64,000 nucleotides of DNA, from the NCBI RefSeq assembly GCF_012489685.1, contig NC_080041.1:23003802-23067801 (forward strand), written 5' to 3'. The translations under genes were made by a program, and so were the position numbers. Under the pieces are notes generated by a model. That model searched no databases. It was not told the origin of the DNA and was given only the letters and a program-made list of their open reading frames with translations. This DNA is from Lotus japonicus. Taxonomy: Eukaryota; Streptophyta; Magnoliopsida; Fabales; Fabaceae. This document shows, piece by piece, positions 1 through 11,000 of this stretch (its first letter is position 1; each line of letters opens with the position of its first letter).

Positions 1-719
1 GGTTGGACTTTATGACCCGTACTGTTGACAATCGGATCCATAAGGATGTTTCCGGTCAGGGCACCCCCAACATTGCTTCTGTGGCAATCCATCACGCCCT
101 TTCTGCCGCCAGCACCGTGGCGGGAATGGCTCAGTGTGTGAAGGAGTTGATTTCAACCAAGAACCGCTTTGAAAAGAAGGCAGCCGATTACAAGGCTGCA
201 TACGAGCGAGCTAAGGCTGACGCTGAGGCTGCCAACAAAAAGCTGAAATCTGCTGAGGAGAAGTGCGCTAAGTTAACTGATGACTTGGCGGCTTCGGACC
301 TGCTTCTTCAAAAGACCAAGTCTCTGAAAGAGGCCATCAATGACAAACACACTGCTGTTCAAGCCAAGTGTCAAAAGCTGGAAAAGAAGTATGATCGTCT
401 GAATGCTTCTGTTTTAGGGCGCGCCTCCCTCCAATTTGCTCAAGGCTTTCTGGCGGCCAAAGAGCAAATAAGTGTGGTTGAGCCAGGCTTTGATCTTTCC
501 CGCATTGGGTATTTGAAGGATATTAAGGATGGCCAAGTGGTTGGCGAGGATGACATTAGCCTCGATCTCCTTCCTCAATTCGATGATGAAAGTGAGCCTG
601 AAGAAGAAGAAGATGGCGAAAATGGAGATGGCCAAAATAAGGGCGAGGATCGAGGAAAGGAAGACCCTCAAGCTGTTACAGACCAGGGAAACAGCGCCAA
701 CAACGAGAACTTAGCTTGA
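1..719 (+). CDS. Antisense ORF of the Retand-type element (C-terminal part)
   Basis: The frame is open from the window edge to TGA at 717-719. There is no convincing start (the first ATG in frame is at 12), so this is the C-terminal end of a longer protein. About residues 45-130 are rich in Lys, Glu and Ala with a heptad-like pattern (coiled coil). The tail is strongly acidic (a run of Glu and Asp near residue 195) and then Gly/Asn/Gln-rich. It lies downstream of pol and on the opposite strand, the position where Tat-lineage elements carry an antisense ORF encoding a plant transposon-type protein. The function of these proteins is not known; the assignment rests on position and composition. 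Confidence 0.6.
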   Translation, partial: LDFMTRTVDNRIHKDVSGQGTPNIASVAIHHALSAASTVAGMAQCVKELISTKNRFEKKAADYKAAYERAKADAEAANKKLKSAEEKCAKLTDDLAASDLLLQKTKSLKEAINDKHTAVQAKCQKLEKKYDRLNASVLGRASLQFAQGFLAAKEQISVVEPGFDLSRIGYLKDIKDGQVVGEDDISLDLLPQFDDESEPEEEEDGENGDGQNKGEDRGKEDPQAVTDQGNSANNENLA

Positions 720-1220
720 ATTTATTCTGTTGTTTTTATTTTGTTAAGTCTAAATTTTAGCTTTGGGCCTTGCCCTTTTTGTTCCTTGTTGTTTTGAATC
801 ATGTATGGGCTTCGCCCCTTTATCTTTTTTTTAATATGACTTGTTTAATTTCGATCGTTGTTACTTTTAAGTTGTTGTTTACTAAATTGTTCTTTTCATT
901 TGGCTTCATATACTTTAGCCAATTTTTCAATGTGGCTTGGTTTCTAGTGGCCACTAGAATTGCCAAGGCTTTTAACATTTGATGGCGATACTTTCTTATT
1001 CCGAAAGGTTTCCTCGCGGTATTGTATACCTTGATACAATTTGCACTGCATAAAACTCGTAATATAAATCAAAAGATAAGCAATACTGTTGAAATGAGCT
1101 TTTCATTACTTTTCATATATGGAAACAATTGTTCATTCGTTCTTACATATACCGCCTCATTAAAAACCTTTCCGAAGAAAGGGAAAAAGAGTGCGGCTTC
1201 ATTCACCTTTGTTGTTTCTT
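720..1220. other. Spacer between pol and antisense ORF inside the retrotransposon
   Basis: A T-rich stretch (plus strand) between the convergent ends of the antisense ORF and pol. I see no coding sequence. It belongs to the internal region of the element. Confidence 0.6.
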
Positions 1221-4200
1221 TTAACTAAAATACTGTTTCAGGTGGGAGGCGTTCCATGTGCGTGGAACCTTTTGACCGTTAAGTTGTTCCAATTTATACG
1301 CTCCTCCTCCTACATCGCCTATAATCCTGTAAGGCCCGCCCCAGTTGGGCGACAGTTTGTTGTGTTTGTCAGGTATGGTATTTTTTCGGAGCACTAAGTC
1401 TCCCACCCTCATCTTTCTTGGCACCACTTTTGTTGAAAATTTTCTAGCGACCTTCACCTTTCCCGCCTCATTTCTTATATGCGCCTCTCGTTGTTCTTCA
1501 AGCAGCATAACTAGGCTTGCTATCAGATTTTCTCCGTTGTCATTCTCATCAAACCGAGCCACTCGCCAACTTTGGTTTTCTATTTCCACTAGGAGCATGG
1601 CGTCAGTCCCATAAGTTAAACGATACGGGGTTTCCTTTGTGCTTGACTGTTCAGTGGTGTTATATGCCCAAAGAACGCCTGGTAGTTCCTCCGCCCAAAG
1701 CCCTTTTGCTTCATCCAGCTTCTTTTTTAAACCTTTCAAAATAACTTTGTTAGCTGACTCGGCCTGTCCATTGGTTTGTGGGTGTTCTACCGAGGCAAAT
1801 CTCATTTCAATTCCCATTTCTGCGCAAAATTCCCGGGTGACATTACTTGTAAATTGAGTCCCATTGTCCATTACCAAAGCCATGGGAACCCCAAATCTGC
1901 ACACAATTCTTCGCCACAGGAAATTCTTGACCTTGGCTGCCGTGATAGTCGCCACTGCTTCAGCTTCTATCCATTTGGTGAAGTAATCAACCGCCACGAT
2001 GATATACTTCATTTGTGCCTTTGCTACTGGGAATGGTCCCAAAATGTCAGTCCCCCATAAAGCAAATGGCCAAGGCGCCATCATGGTGGTTAATTCCTCC
2101 GGCGGAGCCTTATGTAAGTCAGAAAAGACTTGACATTTTTCACATTTCTTAACATATTCTAGACAGTCCTTCTTCATTGTGGGCCAGTAGAATCCTGCTC
2201 TCAAAACCTTTACTGCCAAGGATCGCCCACCAATATGACTGGAGCATACTCCCTCGTGGACTTCCGCCATTATTCCCGGGGCATCCTTGGTGTCCACACA
2301 CTTCAGCATGGGAGACATAATGCCTCGCCGATATAACTCACCATCTACCAGTGTATAGAAACTGACCTCTCTACGTTTTGCTCTTGAATTCAAGTCGTCA
2401 CCCTGTGGAGGATTCTGTAGAAAAATCTTGATTGATTCCATCCATGAAGGCTCGCCTTCACTTATTGACTTTACTGCTTTGAACTTCACTTCCACTAAAT
2501 CAATACTTGGGCGAGGCAGGGTTTCTTGAATGACTGTTTGGTAATTGCCCAATCGCCCTGTACTTGCCAATTTTGCCAGCACATCAGCCCTCTCATTTTG
2601 ACCCCTCGGGACATGCTCTATTCTAATGTCTTTGATTTCCATCATTAATCTACGCACCACTTCCAAGTATTTGGAAAGTTGCGGGTCTTTCACCTGATAC
2701 TCGCCCTTCACCTGTTTAACCACTAACTGTGAATCTCCTTTGATGAATAACTTTTGGACTCCTAATTCAATCGCTAGCCTTAAACCGGCGATCAGAGCCT
2801 CATATTCAGATTGGTTGTTGCTCGCCTTGAACCCGAATTTTAGAGACTGTTCGATTATCATTTTATCTGGACTTTCAATGGTTATCCCAGCCCCACTTCC
2901 AGTGTTGTTGGAGGACCCATCCACAGATAAGACCCATTCTCCTTGAGTTTTCTCGCCTTCCGTGGGTGTTAACTCCGCCACGAAGTCGATCAAACTCTGG
3001 ATTGTGACTTGGCCCCTCGGCTCATATTGTATGTCATACTCTGATAACTCTACTGACCAGCTGACCAATCGTCCTGATAAATCAGGCTTCTGTAATACCT
3101 GCCGTAAGGGAACATCAGTTTTAACTTTTACTTGGAAACTTTGGAAATAAGGCCTGAGGCGCCTTGCTGTTTTCAAAATTGCCAAAGCCGCCTTTTCAAT
3201 TTTCTGGTACCGCAACTCCGCCCCCTGCAAAGTATGGCTGACGAAATATATAACCTTCTGCTTACTTCCTTCTTCCTGAAGCAACACCGTACTCACCGCC
3301 TTGTCAGTGACTGCTAAATAAAGTATTAAGGGGACGCCTGGCGTTGGCTTGGAGAGTACCGGTAATGTTGCTAATGTTTCTTTTAACTTGGTGAAAGCTT
3401 GTTCACATTCCTCTGTCCACTGAAACTTTGAATTCTTTTTTAAACATGTGAAAAATGGGGCTGCTTTGTCACCCGCCATTGGCAAAAAACGTGATAAAGC
3501 GGCCATTCGTCCTGTTAGACGTTGCACCTCTTTTACACTTGTTGGGCTTTTCATTTCCAAGATCGCCTTCCCCTTGTCCGGATTCACTTCTATCCCTCTT
3601 GAGGTTAACATAAATCCCAAGAACTTTCCTCCCTGGATCCCAAAGGAGCACTTCTCAGGATTTAACTTCATTTGATATGTTCTTAATTGAGCAAATGCTT
3701 CCTTAAGATCGCCGCCATGATCACCAGCCCTGGCGGACTTTACAATCATGTCATCCACATATACCTCCATATTCCTGCCTACTTGTCTTGAAAAAATTTT
3801 GTCCATGAGCCGTTGATACGTGGCTCCGGCGTTCTTCAAACCAAAAGGCATTGTCTTGTAACAATAATTCGCCTGATTGGTCATAAATGCTGTACTTTCT
3901 TCATCCGATGGATGCATCATGATTTGATTGTAGCCCGAGTAAGCATCCATGAGACTTAAAAGTTCATTCCCCGACGCTCCATCCACAAGCTTATCAACAT
4001 TGGGAAGTGGATACGAATCTTTGGGACACACTTTGTTCAAGCTTGTGTAGTCTGTGCACATTCGCCATTTCCCATTGGATTTTTTGACCATCACAACATT
4101 GGCGAGCCATGTTGGGTACTGCACCTCACGGATGAAGCGGGCCTTGATTAGTTTCTCAGTCTCTAATTGTACCGCCTTATTCTTTTCTTCACTCATTCTT

Positions 4201-5681
4201 CGCCTTGGCTGGATGACTGGGGTCGCCCCTGGTCGTATGGCCAATTTGTGAGTGATCACATTGGGGTCAATCCCTGGTACATCATTGATGGTCCATGCAA
4301 AGAGATCCAAATTATCACCCAGTAGGGTGATCAATCTTTCCTCTTGCTCCTTTGTTAAACTGCTGCCAATCTTTAAAAATTTATCCTTAATTTGCACTTG
4401 CTTGGTTTCTTCCAGAGGTTGTGGGCGGAAATCATCAGCATCGTCTCTTGGATCCAAACTAAATCCCTCTTGTGGAAAGATTTCTGTGATTCTGTGACTT
4501 TCTTTGGCGGCCTTACGCCCATAAAGCGCCACACTTCGTAAATAACATTCTCTTGCTGCATTTTGGTCCACATGCAATACCCCAACCTTTCCATTGCAGG
4601 CTGGATATTTAATAGTCAAATGAGCAGTTGAAATGACCGCACATAGCTTGTTGAAGGTGTCTCGCCCCAAGAGTACATTGTAATTGGCTCTGCACGCCAA
4701 GACTAAGTACTTCACTTGAAATTTCTTTACGAACTCTCCTTCGCCAAAGGCAGTTGGTATTTCCACATATCCCCTCACAGTGACACAGTCCCCTGTAAAT
4801 CCTACCAAGGTTCCCTTATACGGCCTCAAGTCTGATTCTTTTAACCCCAGGCGATCAAAGGCATCTCCATAAATGATATCCGTCGAAGATCCCTGGTCTA
4901 AAAATACTTTCTTCGTCACATAATTGTTAACCCTGATTGTTACCACAATTGGATCGTTGTCATGGGGGATCACATGCGCGAAATCCTGAGGGGTAAATAT
5001 AATAGGGGAATGATTCACCCAACACTCGCCTTCGTTCGCCTCATGTACTGAGTGTACCGCCGCCACATAGCGTTTTCTAGCCTTACTTGAAATTGCACCC
5101 CCACCGAATCCTCCTGCAATAGATGAGCATTCTCCAACAGGATCGCCCAACTCTTCAACCATCTCCTTCCCTTTGCCTTTGTCCCCGTGGGTTATCTTTG
5201 CGGCCTCTGGCGTTGTTGTGTCTTTAACAAAATTTGCCAAATGGCCAGCCTTAATTAAGCGATCAATTTCCCGCCTCAAGTTCCAACAATTATCTGTCGT
5301 ATGCCCCAACGCCTTGTGGTATTCGCACCACCTATTGGTATCCACATTAGCCGGGGGCCGTCGTGGTGGTGGCGGATACTGCACAACGTTTGTCTGCCCG
5401 ACTGCCCTTAAAATGGTACTTAAGGGTGCATTCAACTTAGTAAGTGGGACTGGCGCTGGCGAAGCACCATGCTGACCAGTTGTGGCTGCAGTGGGACCTT
5501 GGGAATTTCTGTGCCATGTATTTTGGAAGCCAGGTTTGGAGTTTTGATATGGTCCCGGTCTTGGTACACGAGGGGTTTGCGCTACCCTGGTTTCCTTCCC
5601 CGCCTTGGGTTTCTCCTGTGAAACACCGCCAGACTGAGACTGCTTGCGTCCTTCCTCTCTTTCTTGTTTCTTCTGATCATC
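1221..5681 (-). CDS. Retand-type pol polyprotein (protease, RT, RNase H x2, integrase)
   Basis: The frame runs from the TAA after gag (5682-5684) to the stop at 1221. There is no ATG near the start; the first 80 or so codons are Lys/Gln/Pro-rich, so it is the continuation of gag. In order: a variant zinc knuckle (CEYHKALGHTTDNC), an aspartic protease (FLDQGSSTDII), reverse transcriptase with YVDDMIV, a first RNase H remnant, a second plant-type RNase H (SVDGSSNNTGSGAG, then SEYEAL and HVPRGQNERADVLAKLA), and integrase with an HHCC finger and the D, D, E residues in GTDILGPF, VMDNGTQF and GQAESAN. The dual RNase H places it in the Tat lineage. About 1,480 codons, full length for such a pol, with no frameshift that I can see. 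Confidence 0.9.
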   Translation of the reverse strand, partial: DDQKKQEREEGRKQSQSGGVSQEKPKAGKETRVAQTPRVPRPGPYQNSKPGFQNTWHRNSQGPTAATTGQHGASPAPVPLTKLNAPLSTILRAVGQTNVVQYPPPPRRPPANVDTNRWCEYHKALGHTTDNCWNLRREIDRLIKAGHLANFVKDTTTPEAAKITHGDKGKGKEMVEELGDPVGECSSIAGGFGGGAISSKARKRYVAAVHSVHEANEGECWVNHSPIIFTPQDFAHVIPHDNDPIVVTIRVNNYVTKKVFLDQGSSTDIIYGDAFDRLGLKESDLRPYKGTLVGFTGDCVTVRGYVEIPTAFGEGEFVKKFQVKYLVLACRANYNVLLGRDTFNKLCAVISTAHLTIKYPACNGKVGVLHVDQNAARECYLRSVALYGRKAAKESHRITEIFPQEGFSLDPRDDADDFRPQPLEETKQVQIKDKFLKIGSSLTKEQEERLITLLGDNLDLFAWTINDVPGIDPNVITHKLAIRPGATPVIQPRRRMSEEKNKAVQLETEKLIKARFIREVQYPTWLANVVMVKKSNGKWRMCTDYTSLNKVCPKDSYPLPNVDKLVDGASGNELLSLMDAYSGYNQIMMHPSDEESTAFMTNQANYCYKTMPFGLKNAGATYQRLMDKIFSRQVGRNMEVYVDDMIVKSARAGDHGGDLKEAFAQLRTYQMKLNPEKCSFGIQGGKFLGFMLTSRGIEVNPDKGKAILEMKSPTSVKEVQRLTGRMAALSRFLPMAGDKAAPFFTCLKKNSKFQWTEECEQAFTKLKETLATLPVLSKPTPGVPLILYLAVTDKAVSTVLLQEEGSKQKVIYFVSHTLQGAELRYQKIEKAALAILKTARRLRPYFQSFQVKVKTDVPLRQVLQKPDLSGRLVSWSVELSEYDIQYEPRGQVTIQSLIDFVAELTPTEGEKTQGEWVLSVDGSSNNTGSGAGITIESPDKMIIEQSLKFGFKASNNQSEYEALIAGLRLAIELGVQKLFIKGDSQLVVKQVKGEYQVKDPQLSKYLEVVRRLMMEIKDIRIEHVPRGQNERADVLAKLASTGRLGNYQTVIQETLPRPSIDLVEVKFKAVKSISEGEPSWMESIKIFLQNPPQGDDLNSRAKRREVSFYTLVDGELYRRGIMSPMLKCVDTKDAPGIMAEVHEGVCSSHIGGRSLAVKVLRAGFYWPTMKKDCLEYVKKCEKCQVFSDLHKAPPEELTTMMAPWPFALWGTDILGPFPVAKAQMKYIIVAVDYFTKWIEAEAVATITAAKVKNFLWRRIVCRFGVPMALVMDNGTQFTSNVTREFCAEMGIEMRFASVEHPQTNGQAESANKVILKGLKKKLDEAKGLWAEELPGVLWAYNTTEQSSTKETPYRLTYGTDAMLLVEIENQSWRVARFDENDNGENLIASLVMLLEEQREAHIRNEAGKVKVARKFSTKVVPRKMRVGDLVLRKNTIPDKHNKLSPNWGGPYRIIGDVGGGAYKLEQLNGQKVPRTWNASHLKQYFS

Positions 5682-6671
5682 TTATTCAATCAATATGAAT
5701 TCCTGAACGCGAGCACGAAGATCCATCATATCTTTCGCCGGCCGCCTTGTTAGGTCTCTATTCAAATCTCCCGCCCGAAGGCCATTTTTGAACGATGCCA
5801 AGCATACATCCGGGTTATCCTCCTCCAACTGCACCGCCATCTTGCTGAAGCGTGCCATGTAGGTTTTTAATTTCTCGCCTGGTTGCTGATGTATGCTGAT
5901 AAGATCAAACATTGTTGCTTTTGTGGTTTTATTGGCGGAGAATTGAGTCAGAAACTTAGTAGACAGGTCAGTGAAGTTATCGATGGAAAAGGGCGGTTGT
6001 CGGATGAACCATTGCATCGCCATGCCCTTGAACGTGGAAGGCAATAATCGGCACTTTATCGCATCCGTTGCCCCGCCGATCACCATTTTAGTGTTGAAAT
6101 ACCTCAGGTGCTCCATAGGATCAGATTTGCCCGAAAAGGCGTCCAATGTCATGTTTTGCAGGTGCTTTGGTATGTCCACCTTGGTGATGGCTGGAACAAA
6201 AGGTTGAAATTCAACTACGTCCTCCGCCTCCAGACGTTGTCCCTGCTTGAAATCTTGCCTCTGAGTAAGATACTCAACTTGGGCTTGCAACTGCTCGTTT
6301 TGGGACTGCACCTTCTGTAAGGTATCTAACATTTGTTGCAAAGCCGCGGGCGTGATACCCGTCACTGCCTCCTGCGCTCTCCGTGGAGCAGTGGTTTTAA
6401 GATCTTCTAAGTTCACGTAGTCAGGCGGCGTTGAATGCCGCCGAACGCCTGGATCTGATTTAGCGATCAGATCTGAAGGTCTTCCCGGAGCTGCATTCAC
6501 CAGCGACGCTGGCGACGGCGCCACTGAGTGGACCCCCTCCGAGGAAGCTTCCTGCTCTTGCTCGTCCAGTATGGGACGGTTGTTGTTCCGTCCACCGCCG
6601 CGGCCGCCGTGTCGACCACCACCGCGCCGGCGATGATCACGTCGACCCACGCCGCATGAACGAGTCTCCAT
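5682..6671 (-). CDS. Retand-type gag, ended by an in-frame TAA before pol
   Basis: 329 residues from ATG at 6671, shortly after the primer binding site. The start is Arg/Gly-rich, followed by a coiled-coil stretch (about 110-140) and the retrotransposon gag core (about 165-329, with MEHLRYFNTKM, AMQWFIRQPP and NGLRAGDLNRDL). It ends EFILIE and TAA, and the next codon in the same frame continues as DDQKKQERE into pol. The distance from this stop to the long pol frame is a multiple of three. A single GAA to TAA change would explain the break; programmed readthrough is the alternative. Confidence 0.88.
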   Translation of the reverse strand: METRSCGVGRRDHRRRGGGRHGGRGGGRNNNRPILDEQEQEASSEGVHSVAPSPASLVNAAPGRPSDLIAKSDPGVRRHSTPPDYVNLEDLKTTAPRRAQEAVTGITPAALQQMLDTLQKVQSQNEQLQAQVEYLTQRQDFKQGQRLEAEDVVEFQPFVPAITKVDIPKHLQNMTLDAFSGKSDPMEHLRYFNTKMVIGGATDAIKCRLLPSTFKGMAMQWFIRQPPFSIDNFTDLSTKFLTQFSANKTTKATMFDLISIHQQPGEKLKTYMARFSKMAVQLEEDNPDVCLASFKNGLRAGDLNRDLTRRPAKDMMDLRARVQEFILIE

Positions 6672-6713
6672 GGCTCGTAACTCCTGCCTTCTGTCACCGG
6701 AAGATCTAGGTCA

Positions 6714-6731
6714 GAGCCACAGACGGCGCCA
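6714..6731 (-). other. Primer binding site of the Retand-type element
   Basis: On the minus strand TGGCGCCGTCTGTGG begins one base after the LTR ends in ...GAACA. It starts with TGG, complementary to a tRNA CCA end. I do not assign the tRNA. Confidence 0.75.
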
Positions 6732-6732
6732 A

Positions 6733-7301
6733 TGTTCTGTACTAGGGAAATCTTACGTAAGATAATGGCAGAAAGTAAACCCTAGCAGAGCACTCAAAAT
6801 AGCTATGTTATCATAAAAGGAATATTCTCATTAATGCTAAAAAGTTAAGTTGTACAAGCTGATGACCTTCCCTTTTATAGAGGGTGGAGTCATGACATGG
6901 ACTTTTCCTAAATTTGGGCCTGACAATCAGGGCCCAAATCCCCGTACATATAAGACAAATCCAAAGGAATCTTCCAGCTGGCTTGTGGGTCCATCATCTA
7001 AGGAAGGGTAGAGAAGCTCGTTGTATCATACTTCCCGCCATGGCTGTCTTCAATCATTTATTGTTCATTTTGGGCGGGCATAATCTTCTTTATGTCCCGC
7101 CCAGTCCACTACCCATGATTGTTTTTTGCAGGATTTGGAGGAGAAAAGAAGTTTGGTTAGTAATGGAGGAGAAAGAGTAAGGTGCGGGGGGACGCACATC
7201 CATGAAATTCTGATTTCTTTAAGGTGAGAATCAAGCGACCTGATGGTTGAGAGAAAACATTGATTTAGAAAATCTTGACCATAATAATACTAGTTCCAAC
7301 A
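6733..7301 (-). repeat. 5' LTR of the Retand-type element
   Basis: 569 bp bounded on the minus strand by TGTTGGAACTAG and CTAGTACAGAACA (TG...CA, short inverted ends). The right border is set by the terminal TGTT, the left by the adjacent primer binding site. The partner LTR is outside the window. Confidence 0.82.
6872..6880 (-). promoter_or_regulatory. TATA box in the LTR
   Basis: CTATAAAAG on the minus strand, inside the LTR and about 140 bases upstream of its end. The position suits the U3 promoter of the element. Inferred from sequence only. Confidence 0.5.
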
Positions 7302-8047
7302 GTCCTTGTTTGGATTTTCCCTTAACTATTTTCTTTCTTTCCCATGTTCCTTCCATGGCGTTTTAGCAACTATTCATGGAAAAATTCACAAAGTGGGCTA
7401 CTAGAGGTGTAGAAGCCATCGAAGAACTCCGACAACGACATGAAAGCGCGACAAAGCTTGTTGATGAAAGTAGATTAAGTACATGAGAGAGAATTAAGAA
7501 AAGAGAGGAGAGGCGGGCATGAGCTATTTCTTCAATCATCACTTGTGCGCAAGGACTTGAACGACGTTGGCATGTTTAAGGTCACATAGGTTGATAATTT
7601 GTTGTCGCTTATGGACTGTGAGGGGTATCGACGAAACCAATGAAGTTTTGGTCGGAGGGGGAGAGGGAGACGAAGTAGATGAAGCGACAAAGGAGGTTTA
7701 GGAGGAAGAAAGCTACACACTTGCTGTTCTTATTATTTGTTGCAAAACTAAGCAGGAGGACAATTATGTAAATGTAAAGAAGTGTGACCCTTAATAGCCG
7801 CTAAAAAATGAGGGTTTAAATTTAGATATTCTTACGAGTCGATATTAGGTAAACCTAAAAATGAATAGGGAAATGAGAGTGAATATTGCGGCAAATATGA
7901 CAGCCTTTTCATATATATTTCAAAACACTAGCAGAATCATATGACAGTACCAAAACGTATTAATGCTATAAATTTATGATAAAATGAAAAATTATTTAAA
8001 AAAATCATTTGAAGCATTAGCTCTTCGTCTAAAACTATTTCTTATTT
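7302..8047. other. Intergenic stretch, nothing recognised
   Basis: Lies between the retrotransposon LTR and the 3' end of the serine hydrolase gene. It contains short open frames without recognisable motifs, and the right part is AT-rich. The 3' UTR of the hydrolase gene is probably in the last few hundred bases. Confidence 0.4.
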
Positions 8048-11000
8048 TTAGGTATCTTTTTGAATTTTTTCGATGAAATTCATCATGATCTTCAAGCTCT
8101 TATCATCTGAAAGAAAAAGAAAAAAAAAAACAACTCATGTCAATAAGACAATTGTTTTTTTGGATAAAACGAATAAAATATGAAATTCACAGATAAAACA
8201 ATAAAGTACCTAATCTTGGTATTGTGTGTCCTTTTGGGTGATGAATCACCACAGGTTCGACACAGGATTCTAATAGCTCATTACCATACTGCCTCAAAAA
8301 ATCTGTCTCTCCTGCAATAAGCATGAAAATTTTTCAAGAGAAGTTTTATTTTTAACTAACCAAAACACTACAATCAATTCTCAACCCATGTTTACTGTGA
8401 CATCAGCATGAATTCTATTGTTTGTACCTTAAACAATATAATTAAAGAAATAACCATACAGCATATACTACATAAAAAAAAAAATTATATACAAAGATGG
8501 AACCAGAAAAATGAGTAAGGAATGCGATTGGCACGTATTAAATGTATTAACGATTAGCACAGTCAAGTAGACACAATTTCTACAACCATTTTTCATATTA
8601 TTGTTTACACCCTTCATCCTCATCTGTTATATTTTAATTTGGGAATTGTTATTCAGACCCCACAGCTAGGGGTGTCAAAGCGGGAAACCCGCCCCGCCCC
8701 GCACTCAACCCGCATAAAAGCGGGGTGGGGCGGGCTAGCCCGCATGAGGCGCGGGTTGAAAAAGTCTAGCCCGCCCCGCATAATGGCGGGTTTGCGGGTT
8801 CGCGGGCTAGCTCGCGTAAAAGAGAAAATCAATTTTTTACCTATAAAATGGTGGGTTTTGCCTTCAAATAACTGATTTTAGTCTATAAAATGATGATATT
8901 GGCCTAATATTAAGAGTCAAATTCCACTTCCTAATGATAATTAATATGAATGAATTATAAACACAAAAACTTGTCGCACAGTACATCAATCTCTCACAAT
9001 TAATTCCATCAATTCATCAAAGAAAAATCATCAATTGTTTTAACTTGGTTATTTTATTTTACCACAACTCCATGCTAATGTCTTCATGTCATAGCAGTAC
9101 TCAGATCAAAACCAATTATCATTGTGAATATATGTGGTACTGGTTAAAATGTCATAGAAGTAATCAGATCAAATAATTAAGCCTCATATTTTAAGGAAAA
9201 ACATTTTAACTATATATGTGGTACTGGTACTTAGCTTTAGGAAAATATATGTTCATCCGGATCAAACATTTACTTTTTGCTTTGAGGAGTTCTATTGTGA
9301 CAAAACACAACACATAACACATACCAAAGTGAGAAGCGCTGACCTATAGATCTTGAGAAAATTGAGTGAAAAAAATGACAGTAGCAGCCCACATAATTAT
9401 GTGGGAGAAAAAAATAGAAAAATGCGGGTTGACCCGCCCTGCTGCGGGTTGGCCCGCTATGTTTGCGGGGCGGGTTGCATGGTTTGCGGGCTCATTTTTC
9501 ATGGCCCGCCCCTTTTTTGCGGGCTTGCGGGTTGAGCCCACAGGCCGCACCCGCTTTGACACCCCTACCCACAGCTATTCAGACCCCCCTTAAATGTGTA
9601 AAAATACTAAAATGTCCTTAATAAAAAAAATATAAAAAATTCTCACTCACATTCTCTCTCCTCTCTCCTTACCTCTTTCTTCCACCACCCCCACCACCAC
9701 CACCTTCGTCGCCACCACCGCCGCCGCCACCACCACCACCACCATCACCACAACAACAACCTCCATATTCTCCTCTCTATCTCCTCTTTCCTCCACCACC
9801 ACTGTCACCACCACCTCCACTGCCGCCACCACCGCCACCACCTCCGTCACCACCACCACCACAACAACAACCTCCATATTCTCCTCTCTATATCCTCTTT
9901 CCTCTTTCCTCCACCACCTCTGTCACCACCACCACCACAACAACAACCTCCATCTTCTCCTCTCTCTCTCTCTCTTCTTTTCTACTGTTAAAGTGTCGTT
10001 TTTAGAATTGCTGTTTTTTTTCTGCAACCTAACGCACTTTGAAAGTGCGACCCTAACACACTTTCAAATTTTAAAGTGAGACAGCACTTTCACCTGTCTC
10101 ACTTTCACTTTCAAAGTGCGTTCGACAAGGGTATTTTTGGATTTCTGAAAATGTTTTGGGTTTGAATAGTTGTGGGGGGGTCTGAATAACAATACCCTTT
10201 TAATTTTAAAAGAAAAGAAAGCATAAATAGTAAAAAGAGGTGTAAAAAAATAAGGCAATTTGTTTAGTACTCCTTTAAAAGTGAATGGTTCCAGTCATGT
10301 TTTTTCCATAATAAATTTTTTTAAATTTAACAATTTAGTCATTTATATGGTAAAAAATAAATTAAAGGTATTACACCATCATATTTTCAATAGATACTGG
10401 AGCTACGCCTGAAAAACAATTCCTGCCACTTCTAATGGCGAATCATTAATGGGCCAGGCCATATGTCAAAATGAGTTCTGGGCTTCCAGGCCCAAGAAAA
10501 AAATTATTCATCTTCTGTGGTTAACGAATCAAGGATGGAATGGTAGAATATGCTCTAAAAGTGACAACAATAAAATAAAATAAAAGGAGGCACTGGAGGT
10601 ACCTAGAAAGTGAAGGGAGGGACATCGAATGGGGGAAGAATATGCTTTGTCCACCACTGAAGGTGACCTCAACTTAGCTCCTCCTATTATTATCAGATAT
10701 TTCAGTTTAGGAACCTTTGTAAGTGCCACGCCCTGCACATGCCCATTTTTATTATCAGATATTTCACTTTCACAATCTAGTCATTTATATTCTAATCAAT
10801 GAACTGAAGGATATTGAACTGTCTAAGATACAAAAGCAATTCCCAAAACTTAAAAGTACTTATATCTTGATATATGATTCATTAGATTTTTTATTATCAT
10901 ACATAACATTGGTATCTTAGCTAGTAACATGGCAAGATACACACATCCATGGCTAAGTCAACATGCATATGGGAGTTATTTTAATCGAAGTGGAAAAGGG

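Larger units (their letters stand above)
1..7301 (-). mobile_element. Ty3/gypsy LTR retrotransposon, Tat/Retand-type, left part outside the window
   Basis: The element reads right to left: 5' LTR (6733-7301), primer binding site, gag, pol (protease, reverse transcriptase, RNase H, a second plant-type RNase H, integrase), then a 500-base spacer and an ORF on the opposite strand. A second RNase H domain before the integrase and an antisense ORF between pol and the 3' LTR are established traits of the Tat lineage (Retand, Ogre relatives). The 3' LTR and polypurine tract lie beyond position 1, so LTR divergence and the target duplication cannot be read. The bases next to the 5' LTR are GTCCT (7302-7306). 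One in-frame TAA separates gag from pol; otherwise the frame is open, so the copy is fairly young. Confidence 0.9.
8641..10197. mobile_element. Mutator-like non-autonomous element in intron 4 of the hydrolase gene
   Basis: Ends are inverted: the left begins GGGAATTGTTATTCAGACCCC and the right, read in reverse, GGGTATTGTTATTCAGACCCC. The 9-bp TTTTAATTT flanks it on both sides (8632-8640 and 10198-10206), the duplication length typical of Mutator-like elements. Without the nested hAT it is about 650 bp. The core holds CCA/CCT-rich simple repeats and short inverted stretches around ACTTTGAAAGTGCG; I see no transposase. Confidence 0.88.

Noticed and set aside
9647..9877. Val-rich 76-codon frame on the minus strand
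   Set aside because: Product of CCA/CCT simple repeats inside the Mutator-like element.
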